Below, piece after piece: positions 32,757 through 41,500 of a stretch of DNA of 64,000 bases; positions within the stretch are counted from its first letter, which is position 1, and each line of letters opens with the position of its first letter. This stretch comes from Winogradskya humida (lineage in GTDB: Bacteria > Actinomycetota > Actinomycetes > Mycobacteriales > Micromonosporaceae). The notes under the pieces are model-generated. The model ran no database searches. It saw only the letters and a program-made list of their open reading frames with translations, and was not told the origin of the DNA. A program made the translations under genes and the position numbers. The DNA is taken from positions 1 through 64,000 of the forward strand of contig NZ_BOMN01000115.1 of the NCBI RefSeq assembly GCF_016862215.1, in the 5' to 3' direction.

Positions 32757-33853
32757 CCACCACCTTCCCGGTCGACCTCCGTGAGCGCTGCGCCGAGCTT
32801 TTCTGCGCCGATCTCGCGCCGATGCTGCGCCGCCTCGGTGCCCGCGACAAGGGCGCCGGCGCCGGGGCGGTGCTGCACCCCGACGACGCGGCGACCCGCG
32901 AGGGGGTGTGGGCCGCGCTCGCCGACCTGGGCGCGTTCGGCGACCAGCGCCAGCGGGACCTCGTCGACCTGGCCGAGCTCGCCGGGTGGGCGCTGTACCA
33001 GAGCCCGCTCACCGACTCGTGGTTCGCCGCCGAGTTGCTCACGGCGACCGGTGATCCCGCGTACGCCCCGATCCTGCGTGATCTCGCCGGAGGCGCCACC
33101 GCCTTGGCGGTCGCCATGCGCGAGCGGCCCGGGGACGAACCCACCGAACCGGGCCCGCTGCACCGCCACGAGGACGGCACCGTCGACGCCACCCGCAGCG
33201 TCGTCGCGTTCGCCCCGGACGCCGGCCACCTGCTGCTCGTCGGCACGGACGGGGGCCGGACGCTACTGGCCGTAGTCCCCGCCACCGGCCCCGGCGTCAC
33301 GCTGCGGCGCCACGATGACATCGCACGCGGTGACCTCTACACGGTCACCGTCACGCACGGCGAGATCGTCGGAGCCGTGCACGACATCACCGATCAGTAC
33401 CCTGCCGCGCTCGCCGGGGCACGGATCCGGCACGCCGCATACCTCGCCGGCTCCGCCCGCGGCGCGATCGAGGTCGCCGCCCAGCGACTGCGGGAGCGCA
33501 CCGCGTTCGGGCAGCCGCTCGCCCGGATGCAGGCGCTCGCCTACCGCTTCGCCGCGCTGGCCGCGCGCACGGCGGCGGTCCTGAGCTCGGTCCGCGCCGG
33601 GGCGCTCGCCGCGGACGAGGGTGCCGACGTCCGGCTCACCGGCGCCCAGGTCCTGCTGCTCGCGGGTGTGCTGGCCCAGGAGGCCGCCGCCGAGTGCGTC
33701 CACGTGCACGGCGCCCACGGCATGACCGAGGCCGGCGACGCGCAACTGTTCTACCGCCGCGCCGTGGTCGACGCCGCCTGGCTCGGCCGCACCCCGTCGC
33801 TGCGCCGCGAGGCCGGCCGCCTGCTCGCTCACACCCGTTTCCCCCCACGATGA
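32753..33853 (+). CDS. acyl-CoA dehydrogenase-like flavoprotein 2
   Basis: A 366-residue, more divergent acyl-CoA dehydrogenase family protein. The C-terminal half has the recognisable AQRLRERTAFGQPLARMQALAYRFA and ECVHVHGAHGMTEAGDAQLF helices; the N-terminal half is weakly conserved and lacks the SEP-GSD FAD loop of its partner. Such shortened homologues commonly form a heteromer with a full dehydrogenase, the FAD site being completed at the interface. It starts with a GTGA overlap on the first dehydrogenase and precedes the M20 gene. Confidence 0.8.
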   Translation: MTTTFPVDLRERCAELFCADLAPMLRRLGARDKGAGAGAVLHPDDAATREGVWAALADLGAFGDQRQRDLVDLAELAGWALYQSPLTDSWFAAELLTATGDPAYAPILRDLAGGATALAVAMRERPGDEPTEPGPLHRHEDGTVDATRSVVAFAPDAGHLLLVGTDGGRTLLAVVPATGPGVTLRRHDDIARGDLYTVTVTHGEIVGAVHDITDQYPAALAGARIRHAAYLAGSARGAIEVAAQRLRERTAFGQPLARMQALAYRFAALAARTAAVLSSVRAGALAADEGADVRLTGAQVLLLAGVLAQEAAAECVHVHGAHGMTEAGDAQLFYRRAVVDAAWLGRTPSLRREAGRLLAHTRFPPR

Positions 33854-33875
33854 TCCCCAGAGAGGACGGCCCTGC

Positions 33876-35252
33876 ATGGACCCGGTGGCCCTGGCCCAGG
33901 ACCTGATCAGGTTCGACACCACCAACCCGCCCGGCAACGAGAAGGCATGCGTCGAGTACGTGCGTGACCTGCTCGCCGCCGCGGGTGTGGAGAGCCAGCT
34001 GTTGGGCTCCGACCCGAACCGCCCCAACCTGGTCGCGCGTTTCCCCGGCCGGGGCGAGGCACCGCCGTTGCTGCTGCACGCCCACAGCGACGTCGTACCC
34101 GTCACGGGTCAGCGATGGACGCATCCGCCGTTCGAGGGCCGGATCGTCGACGGTCACCTCTGGGGCCGCGGTGCCATCGACATGAAGGGCGGCCTGGCGA
34201 TGATGCTGGCCGCCCTGCTCGGTCTGCACGCCGCGGGGGAGTGCCCGGCCGGCGACGTGATCCTCGCCGTCGTCGCCGACGAGGAGGACGGCAGCAAGGC
34301 CGGAGCCGGATACCTGGTCCGTGAGCACCCCGAGCTGTTCGAGGGGGTCCGCTACGCGATCGGCGAGGAGGGCGGGGCCGGGATGGAGCTCGGCGGCATC
34401 CGCATGCACCCGATCGTCGTGGGGGAGAAGCGGGCCGGCTGGCTGCGCGTGACCCTGCGCGGGCCCGGCGGCCACGGCTCGCGGCTCAGCCCGCCCGGCA
34501 CCCCGATCGCCCAGCTCGCCCGGCTGCTCACCGCGCTCACCGAGGTACGCCTGCCCCGGCACCTGACGCCGGCCGTGGACCGGATGCTCACCGCGCTGGC
34601 CGCCGCCCTGCCCGAGCCGCTGGCGCAGGACCTCGCCCGGATGCGGGTCGGCCGCTCGTACGACGTCATCCCCACCGCGCTGCCGCTCGAGGAGGGTCTC
34701 TACCTGGACTCGCTGCTGCGGCACACGGTGAACCCGACGATCGTGCGGACCACCGAGAAGATCAACGTCATCCCGGCCGAGGTGACCGTCGACCTCGACG
34801 GCCGGATCCTGCCGGGCGGCTTCACGGTCGACGACTTCGTCGCCGAGATCCGCGAGCTGATCGGCCCGGAGCCCGTCATCGAGCTGCTGCTCGAGGGCGC
34901 CGGCGTCGACCCGGCCACGATCGCCGAGCCCGAGTTCGGCGCGTTCTACGACACGATGGCCGCCATCCTGCTCAAGGCCGACCCCGACGCCGTCCCGGTG
35001 CCGATGGTCAGCCCCGCCTCGACGGACGCCCGGCTCTTCGCCCAGCTCGGCATCCGCTGCTACGGCTGGCTGCCGATGAAGGTTCCGGCGGGCAGCGGGT
35101 ACCGCCGGCTGCTGCACTGCGCCGACGAGCGGATCCCCGTCGAGTCGCTGCACTTCGGCACCGAGTGCCTGGCGGAGCTACTGCGCACCTTCCCGGCGGG
35201 GACCGGGCCGCGGGTCGCGAAGGCTCCGAACACCGGGTTCACCGGCTGCTGA
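33876..35252 (+). CDS. M20-family metallopeptidase 2
   Basis: A 458-residue M20 (ArgE/DapE/carboxypeptidase-type) protein. Motifs: LHAHSDVVPV, WGRGAIDMKGG, VVADEEDGSKAG and IGEEGGAG, the last replacing the usual E-P motif. The lid domain begins around RAGWLRVTLRGPGGHGS. It is longer than LysK. Possible roles are removal of a protecting aminoacyl or acyl group from a late intermediate or product, or precursor processing. It starts behind AGAGAGGA, 22 bases after the second dehydrogenase, and is the last gene of the plus operon, followed by a strong terminator. Confidence 0.85.
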   Translation: MDPVALAQDLIRFDTTNPPGNEKACVEYVRDLLAAAGVESQLLGSDPNRPNLVARFPGRGEAPPLLLHAHSDVVPVTGQRWTHPPFEGRIVDGHLWGRGAIDMKGGLAMMLAALLGLHAAGECPAGDVILAVVADEEDGSKAGAGYLVREHPELFEGVRYAIGEEGGAGMELGGIRMHPIVVGEKRAGWLRVTLRGPGGHGSRLSPPGTPIAQLARLLTALTEVRLPRHLTPAVDRMLTALAAALPEPLAQDLARMRVGRSYDVIPTALPLEEGLYLDSLLRHTVNPTIVRTTEKINVIPAEVTVDLDGRILPGGFTVDDFVAEIRELIGPEPVIELLLEGAGVDPATIAEPEFGAFYDTMAAILLKADPDAVPVPMVSPASTDARLFAQLGIRCYGWLPMKVPAGSGYRRLLHCADERIPVESLHFGTECLAELLRTFPAGTGPRVAKAPNTGFTGC

Positions 35253-35269
35253 CGTTCCACCCTTCCCCC

Positions 35270-35309
35270 ACAGCGATGGGCCGTTCGATATCGAGCGGCC
35301 CATCGCTGT
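35270..35309. terminator. 40-nt near-perfect palindrome after the plus operon
   Basis: Two adjoining 20-base arms starting ACAGCGATGGGCCG and ending CGGCCCATCGCTGT match at 19 of 20 positions. It lies 18 bases after the stop of the M20 gene, between convergent operons, and should stop transcription from the left. Confidence 0.85.
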
Positions 35310-35328
35310 ATGTCCGGGGCACAGAAGA

Positions 35329-35360
35329 ATGCCGGGACCTCCCGCAGGAGATCCCGGCAT
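35329..35360. terminator. second terminator hairpin, serving the minus NRPS operon
   Basis: ATGCCGGGACCTCC, a CGCA loop and GGAGATCCCGGCAT form a 14-bp stem with one mismatch, 14 bases beyond the stop of the minus-strand NRPS gene. With the 35270 palindrome it insulates the two convergent operons from each other. Confidence 0.8.
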
Positions 35361-35373
35361 CCCCGGGTCGTGG

Positions 35374-38300
35374 TCAGCCGGCCAGCTGGGCGACCACCTC
35401 GTCGTCGGTGAGCTCGTCCAGCTCGGCCAGCAGCGTCAGCACCTCGTCGAGATCGACGCCCTGCGCCCAGCCCTGCTCACGCAGCACCTGCGTCTGCGCG
35501 GCCACCGTCGGCGCGTCGAACACCGCCCGCAGCGGGATGTCCACCCCGAACACCTCGCCGACCAGCGCGGCGATCCGGGTCGCGGCCAGCGAGTAGCCGC
35601 CGAGCTCGAAGAAGTCGTCGTGCACGCCGACCCGGTCCACCTTGAGCACCTCGGACCAGAGGTCGGCCAGCGCGGACTCGACCGGGTCACGCGGCGCCAC
35701 GAACTCGGCCGCCGCGGCCTCCCGGTTCTTCGCGCCCGGCGCCGGCAGCGCCTTGCGGTCCACCTTGCCCGCCGCCGACAGCGGCAGCCCGGGCAGCAGG
35801 GTGAAGCTCGCGGGAATCATGTATTCCGGGAGCGTCCGCTTGAGCTGCGTCCGCAGTTCGGTCACGGTCGGTGCTTCCCCTGCGGCCACGAAGTACGCCG
35901 CCAGGTGCTGATCGGTTCCGTCGCGGTGGACGGTCACCACGCCCTCGGCCACGCCCGGGCAGCCGCGCAGGGCGGTCTCGACCTCGCCGAGCTCGATCCG
36001 GAACCCGCGGACCTTGACCTGGTTGTCGGCCCTGCCGAGGATCTCGATCAGCCCGTCCGGCCCGCACCGGCCGAGGTCGCCCGTGCGGTAGAGCCGGTCG
36101 CCGGGCGGGACACCGGGGGTGATCCCGGCGAACGGGTGCGGCACGAAGCTCGCCGCGGTCAGGCCGGGCCGGCGGTGATAGCCCCACGCGAGACCGATGC
36201 CACCGAAGTGGATCTCACCGACCACGCCGGGTGGCACGACCCGGCCCAGCGGATCCAGGATCAGGACCGTCTGGTTGTCCATCGGGCGCCCGTACGGGAT
36301 GCTCGCCCACCCGGGATCCACGTCGCCCACCTCGAAGCTGACCGACTGGATGGACACCTCGGTCACTCCGCTGTTGACGAGGAACCGCAGGCCGGGCGTC
36401 TGCGCGCGGGCCCGCTCGGGCAGCGTCACGGACACCCAGTCACCGCCGACCATGGCCACCCGCAGACCGGCGAGTGCGCCCGGCGCGGCGTGCTCGACGA
36501 GCGCCTCGAGCAGCGAGGGCGCCGAGTTCCAGACGGTGACCCGGTGCGCGCGGACCAGCTCGGCCCAGTGCCGCGGGTCCTTGGCCCGGGCGGCGTCGGG
36601 CACCACCACGGCACCACCGGCGACCAGCGGGCCGAGCATCTCGTAGACCGACATGTCGAACGTCACCGCCGACGCGGACAGCACCCGGTCGCCCGGCTCG
36701 AAACCCGCCCGCCGGTTGGTGTCGAGCACGTTGTTCACCGCGCCCCGGTGCGTGATCGAGATGCCCTTGGGCCGTCCGGTCGACCCGGAGGTGAACATCA
36801 GATAGGCCAGGTCCGTCGAGGTGGGTTCCCGGAGCCTGCCGGGGTCGGCCACATCGGGCCCGGCCGGTGGCAGCACCGTGACACCGCCGGGCAGCTCGGT
36901 GCCCGGCTGCGCCACTACCAGGACCGGCGCCGCGTCGTCGAGCATGAACGCCAGCCGGTCGGCGGGGAAGTCCGGGTCCAGCGGCAGGTACGCGGCCCCG
37001 GCGTCCATGACGGCGAGGAACGACACCAGCCGCTCCGCCGACGGGGCCAGGCAGCTGCCGACGACCGTTCCCGGCCCCGCGCCACTCGCGCGCAGCCGCC
37101 GGGACAGCGCGTCCACCGCGTCCGCCAGCTCCGCGTAGGTGAGCTCGCCACCCGGGTGCACCACGGCGACCGCGCCCGGCGTGGCCCGCGTCTGCCGCCG
37201 GAAGAGCTCGGGGAACGTCTCCCCGACGATCGGCGCCCCGGTCCGGTTCCACACCTCGACCGCGGTACGGAGCTGGTCGTCGCTCAGCACCGGCAGCTCG
37301 GAGAGGCGGCCGGCGGGGTCGCTCGTGGCCGCGGCCAGCAGGGTCCCGAACCCGTCGATCAGGCGCTCGATCGTGGCGGCGTCGAACAGGTCGGTGCTGT
37401 ACTCGATGTGGCCCTCGAAGCGGTCCGGCGCCTCCCACAGCTGCATGCTGACGTCGACCTGTGCGGCGCCCCGGTCGACCGGCACCGTGGAGACCTCGAG
37501 CCCGTCGAGCGCGGGGACCGGCATCGGCGCGTTCTGCACCAGGAACATGACCTGGGTCAGCGGGTTGTGGCTGAGGTCGCGCTGCGGGGCCAGCTCCTCG
37601 ACCAGCCGCTCGAACGGCAGGTCCTGATGCTCGAAGACGTCCAGCACGGTCTGGCGTACCCGGCCCACCAGCTCGGCGAAGGTGGGGTCGCCGGCCAGCG
37701 AGGTGCGCAGCAGCACCAGGCTCGCGAAGTAGCCGATCAGGTTCTCCACCTGCGGCGTACGCGAAGCCGGCCCGCTGGAGACCACGATGTCGTCGCCGCC
37801 GCTCCACCGCCCGAGCACCGCCTGGAACGCGGCCAGCAGCGTCATGAACGGGGTGGCCCCGAGCCGCCGGCTGAGCTCCTTGACCCGGCGTGACACCTCC
37901 GGGGTCAGGACGATCGGCACGGTCGAGCCGCGGAACGTCTGCGTCGCGGGGCGCGGCCGGTCGGCCGGCAGTTCCAGCAGCGGGGGAGCGCCGAGCAGCC
38001 GCTCCCGCCAGTACGCCGTCTCCCGGTCGAGGACCTCGGGGGTCAGCCGGTCGCGCTGCCACACGGTGTAGTCGACGTACTGCAGGGGCAGCTCGGGCAG
38101 ACGGGGCTGCTCGCCGGACGTCAGCGCCCGGTAGGCCTCGGCGAGCTCGCCCACGAAGATCCCGCAGGACCACATGTCGGCGACCAGGTGGTGGATGGTC
38201 ACGGCCAGCACGTACTCGTCGTCGCCGGTGCGCAGCAGGCTCGCCCGCAGCAGCCCGGCGCCGAGGTCGAACGGCTCGCGGGCACCGTCGTGCAGCACCG

Positions 38301-38577
38301 CGGCCTCCTCCAGGCCACGGATGTCGCGCACCGGCACGTCGATCCGGTGGTCGTCCCGGACGGCCTGCAGGACCTCACCGCGGACGGTACGGATAACCGT
38401 GCGCAGCGACTCGTGCCGCCGGACCACCTCGTGCACCGCCCCGATCAGGGCGCCGGTGTCGAGCCGGCCGCGCAGGCGCAGGGCGAACGGCAGGTGGTAC
38501 GCGGCGCTGCCCGGGAACAACCGCTCGGTGACCACCAGCCGCTCCTGCGAGCTGGTGACCGGGAACAATTCCTCCAT
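35374..38577 (-). CDS. NRPS single module C-A-T
   Basis: A 1067-residue module. Condensation domain about 5-425 (HHLVADMWS), adenylation domain about 455-960 (FTSGSTGRPKG, a shortened NSGVTE core motif, AAGKVDRK), carrier domain about 985-1055 (FFELGGYSLAATR). The aligned specificity residues read about DMYNMGSIQK, not a code I recognise; DxYN resembles cysteine-type codes but this is weak. The ATG at 38577 is preceded by GGAGGAG at 5-base spacing and is preferred to the overlapping ATG at 38601, which has no site. It is the last NRPS gene of the minus operon. Confidence 0.92.
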   Translation of the reverse strand: MEELFPVTSSQERLVVTERLFPGSAAYHLPFALRLRGRLDTGALIGAVHEVVRRHESLRTVIRTVRGEVLQAVRDDHRIDVPVRDIRGLEEAAVLHDGAREPFDLGAGLLRASLLRTGDDEYVLAVTIHHLVADMWSCGIFVGELAEAYRALTSGEQPRLPELPLQYVDYTVWQRDRLTPEVLDRETAYWRERLLGAPPLLELPADRPRPATQTFRGSTVPIVLTPEVSRRVKELSRRLGATPFMTLLAAFQAVLGRWSGGDDIVVSSGPASRTPQVENLIGYFASLVLLRTSLAGDPTFAELVGRVRQTVLDVFEHQDLPFERLVEELAPQRDLSHNPLTQVMFLVQNAPMPVPALDGLEVSTVPVDRGAAQVDVSMQLWEAPDRFEGHIEYSTDLFDAATIERLIDGFGTLLAAATSDPAGRLSELPVLSDDQLRTAVEVWNRTGAPIVGETFPELFRRQTRATPGAVAVVHPGGELTYAELADAVDALSRRLRASGAGPGTVVGSCLAPSAERLVSFLAVMDAGAAYLPLDPDFPADRLAFMLDDAAPVLVVAQPGTELPGGVTVLPPAGPDVADPGRLREPTSTDLAYLMFTSGSTGRPKGISITHRGAVNNVLDTNRRAGFEPGDRVLSASAVTFDMSVYEMLGPLVAGGAVVVPDAARAKDPRHWAELVRAHRVTVWNSAPSLLEALVEHAAPGALAGLRVAMVGGDWVSVTLPERARAQTPGLRFLVNSGVTEVSIQSVSFEVGDVDPGWASIPYGRPMDNQTVLILDPLGRVVPPGVVGEIHFGGIGLAWGYHRRPGLTAASFVPHPFAGITPGVPPGDRLYRTGDLGRCGPDGLIEILGRADNQVKVRGFRIELGEVETALRGCPGVAEGVVTVHRDGTDQHLAAYFVAAGEAPTVTELRTQLKRTLPEYMIPASFTLLPGLPLSAAGKVDRKALPAPGAKNREAAAAEFVAPRDPVESALADLWSEVLKVDRVGVHDDFFELGGYSLAATRIAALVGEVFGVDIPLRAVFDAPTVAAQTQVLREQGWAQGVDLDEVLTLLAELDELTDDEVVAQLAG

Positions 38578-38597
38578 CACTTCTCCTCCGTGCTCGC

Positions 38598-41500
38598 TCA
38601 TCGGCGCGCGTACTGCTTGCGGTCGATCCGGGTGATCAGGGGAGCCGGGGCCGCCGCCGGGGTGGTGGAGCTGTCGATCAGGGTGGCCAGCGCGGCCACC
38701 GTCGGTCCCTCGAAGACGGCGCCGAGCGCGATCTGCGTCCCGAACGTCTCGCTGACGCGGGCCTGGAACCGGGACAGCATCAGCGAATGCGCGCCGAGGT
38801 CGAACAGGTTGTCGTCGCGGCCCAGCTCGGGCAGGCCGAGCAGGTCGGTGAGGATCGCGGCGATGCGGTGCTCGGTGGGCGTACGCGGAGCCTCGCCCCG
38901 GCCTGCAGCCCCGGCCTCCGGTGCCCGCAGCGCTGCCCGGTCCACCTTGTCGTTCGCGTTCAGCGGATAGTCGGCCACCCAGACGAACCGGGCCGGCACC
39001 ATGTACGTGGGAAGGACCTTCCGCAGCGACTCGCGTAGTTCCTGCTCCGCGGCGCCGCGGTCGAAGGCGGCGTTCGCCGTCCGGTGCCGGGCCTGCACGT
39101 GAGCGACCAGCGTGGGGGCACCGGCGATCGTGTGCACGGTGGTGACCGCGCGGCTCAGCAGGGGATGCCGGCCGAGCTGCGCGTCGATCTCGCCCAGCTC
39201 GATCCGGAAGCCGTTGACCTTCACCTGGTCGTCGACCCGGCCGAGCAGCTCGATGTCGCCGTCCGCGCTGCGCTGCCCGAGGTCACCGGTGCGGTAGAGC
39301 CGGGCGCCGGGCCGCTCGGAGTACGGGTCGGGCACGAACCGGTCAGCGGTCAGCGCCGGCCGGCCGTGGTAGCCGTCCGCCAGCCCGTCCCCGCCGATGA
39401 GCACCTCGCCGGCCACCCCGGCCGGCACCGGCTCGAGGTTCTCGTCGAGCACGTGCACCGTGGTGTTGGTGAACGGCGGGCCGAGCGGCGTGTAGCGCTC
39501 GGGCAGCTCGGTGACCCGGGTCCCGGTCGACCAGATCGTCGTCTCGGTGGGGCCGTAGCAGTTCCACAACGCTCCGCCGTGTTCCAGCAGACGCCGGGCC
39601 ATCGCCGGGGGGAGCGCCTCACCGCCGCTGATGACGGTCGTTCCGGCCGGGTTGGTCCAGCCGTGGTCGAGCAACAGCTGCCAGGTGGCCGGGGTGGCCT
39701 GCATGGTCGCGTACGCGCCGGTGTCCAGCCGTTCCCGCAGCTCCGAGCCGCTCTGCGCGATCGCCCGGGACGCGATGTGGGTGATGCCGCCGGTGATCAG
39801 GGGCAGGAAGATCTCCAGGATGGAGATGTCGAACGAGAAGGTGGTCACGGCCAGCCAGCGTTCGCCGGGGGCGGGGTCGAGGGAGGCTCGCATGGAGACC
39901 AGGAAGTTCGTGAGGGCGCGGTGCGGGATGCGTACGCCCTTGGGCCGCCCGGTGGAGCCGGAGGTGTAGAGCACGTACACGCTGTGGGCGGGGCTGACGG
40001 TCACCTCGGGCGGGCCGACCGGTTCAGCGTCGTCGAGGCTGACGTCGTCGAGGGTCAGGACCAGCGCGGCGTTCGCGTCGGCGACGATGTAGTCCAGCCG
40101 GGCCGTGGGCAGGTCCGGGTCCAGCGGCAGGAACGCCGCGCCCGCCTTGAGGACGGCGAGCATCGCGACGACGGCCTCCACGGACCGGGGCAGGCGCAGC
40201 CCGACCAGGTCGCCGGGGCGTACCCCACGGTTGATCAGCTCGTGGGCCAGCCGGTTCGCCGACCGGTCCAGCTGTGCGTACGTGATGGTCCGCACCGGCC
40301 CGCCGTCGTCGAACACGACCGCCGGGGCGTCCGGTGTCGCGGCGGCCTGGTCGGCGACCCGCAGGTGCGCGTGCCGGTCCACGTCGTACGCCGTCCGCGT
40401 GTCGTTGCCCAGCAGCAGCAACTCCGTCCGCTGCTCCGGGGTGAGCAGCCGAAGCCGGCCCACCGGGGTCTCCGGGGCGTCGGCGGCGGCCGTCAGCAGC
40501 GTGCGCAGCTGCACCGCGAACCGCTCGGCCGACGCGGCGTCGAACAGGTCGGCGTCGTGCTGCAGCATGCCGCCGAGGACACCGTCCACCTCGGCGACGG
40601 TGAGCTGGATGTCGGCCTGCGCGCTGACCGGCTCGAGCACCACCGGCCGCAGGGTGAGGCCGCCGAGGTCGAGGCGGGCGTCGCGATGGCCGAGCAGGAA
40701 GCCGGCCGTGGCCGCGCCCTGGGTGCCGTGCGGCTGCTGCCACGAGAACAGCGCCTGCACCAGCGGGGGGCGGCCCGGTTCACGCCGGACCCGCAGCCGC
40801 TCGACCACCTCGGCGAGCGGCAGGGCGGCGTGGTCGAGGGCGCGGGACACCAGCCCGGCGTTGCGCCGGACCATCGCCGCGAAGCTCTCCCCGGTGTCGA
40901 TCCGGCCGCGCAGCGCGACGGTGTTGACGAACAGGCCCACCGTGCCGGCCGTCTCGGCCCGGCCACGCCCGTGGGTGGGGGAGCCGATCAGCAGGTCACG
41001 CTTGCCGGAGTGCCGGGACAGGAAGATCTGGTACGCGCTGAGCAGCACGACGTACGGCGTGGTGCCGTACTCGCGGGCGAGCGTACGCAGCCGCTCCGAC
41101 GTGCCCGCGTCGAGGTGGAACCGGTGCGCGCCACCCCGGTACGCCCGATGCGACCCGGACGGCCGGTCGGTACGCAGTTCGAGGTCGGTCGGTGCCCCGT
41201 CCAGCTCGGCGCGCCAGAAATCCCACAGCCGCTCGGTCTCGGCCGTGCCGAGGTCCGCGGTGATGCGGCGGTCGAGGGTCGCGAACCCGGGCGGGACCGG
41301 CGTCGCCCCGGCCGGCCGGCCCGCGAGCTCGTCGCGGTAGCCGGTGTCCAGCTCGCTGAGGACGAGCTGCATCGACCACATGTCGCTGACCAGGTGGTGC
41401 AGGACGAGAACGAGGTGGTGCTCGCCGGGGCCGGTCGCGAACAACTCGGCGCGGACCAGCGGCCCGGTGGTCAGGTCGAACGGGCGGTGCGCGGCCTCGT

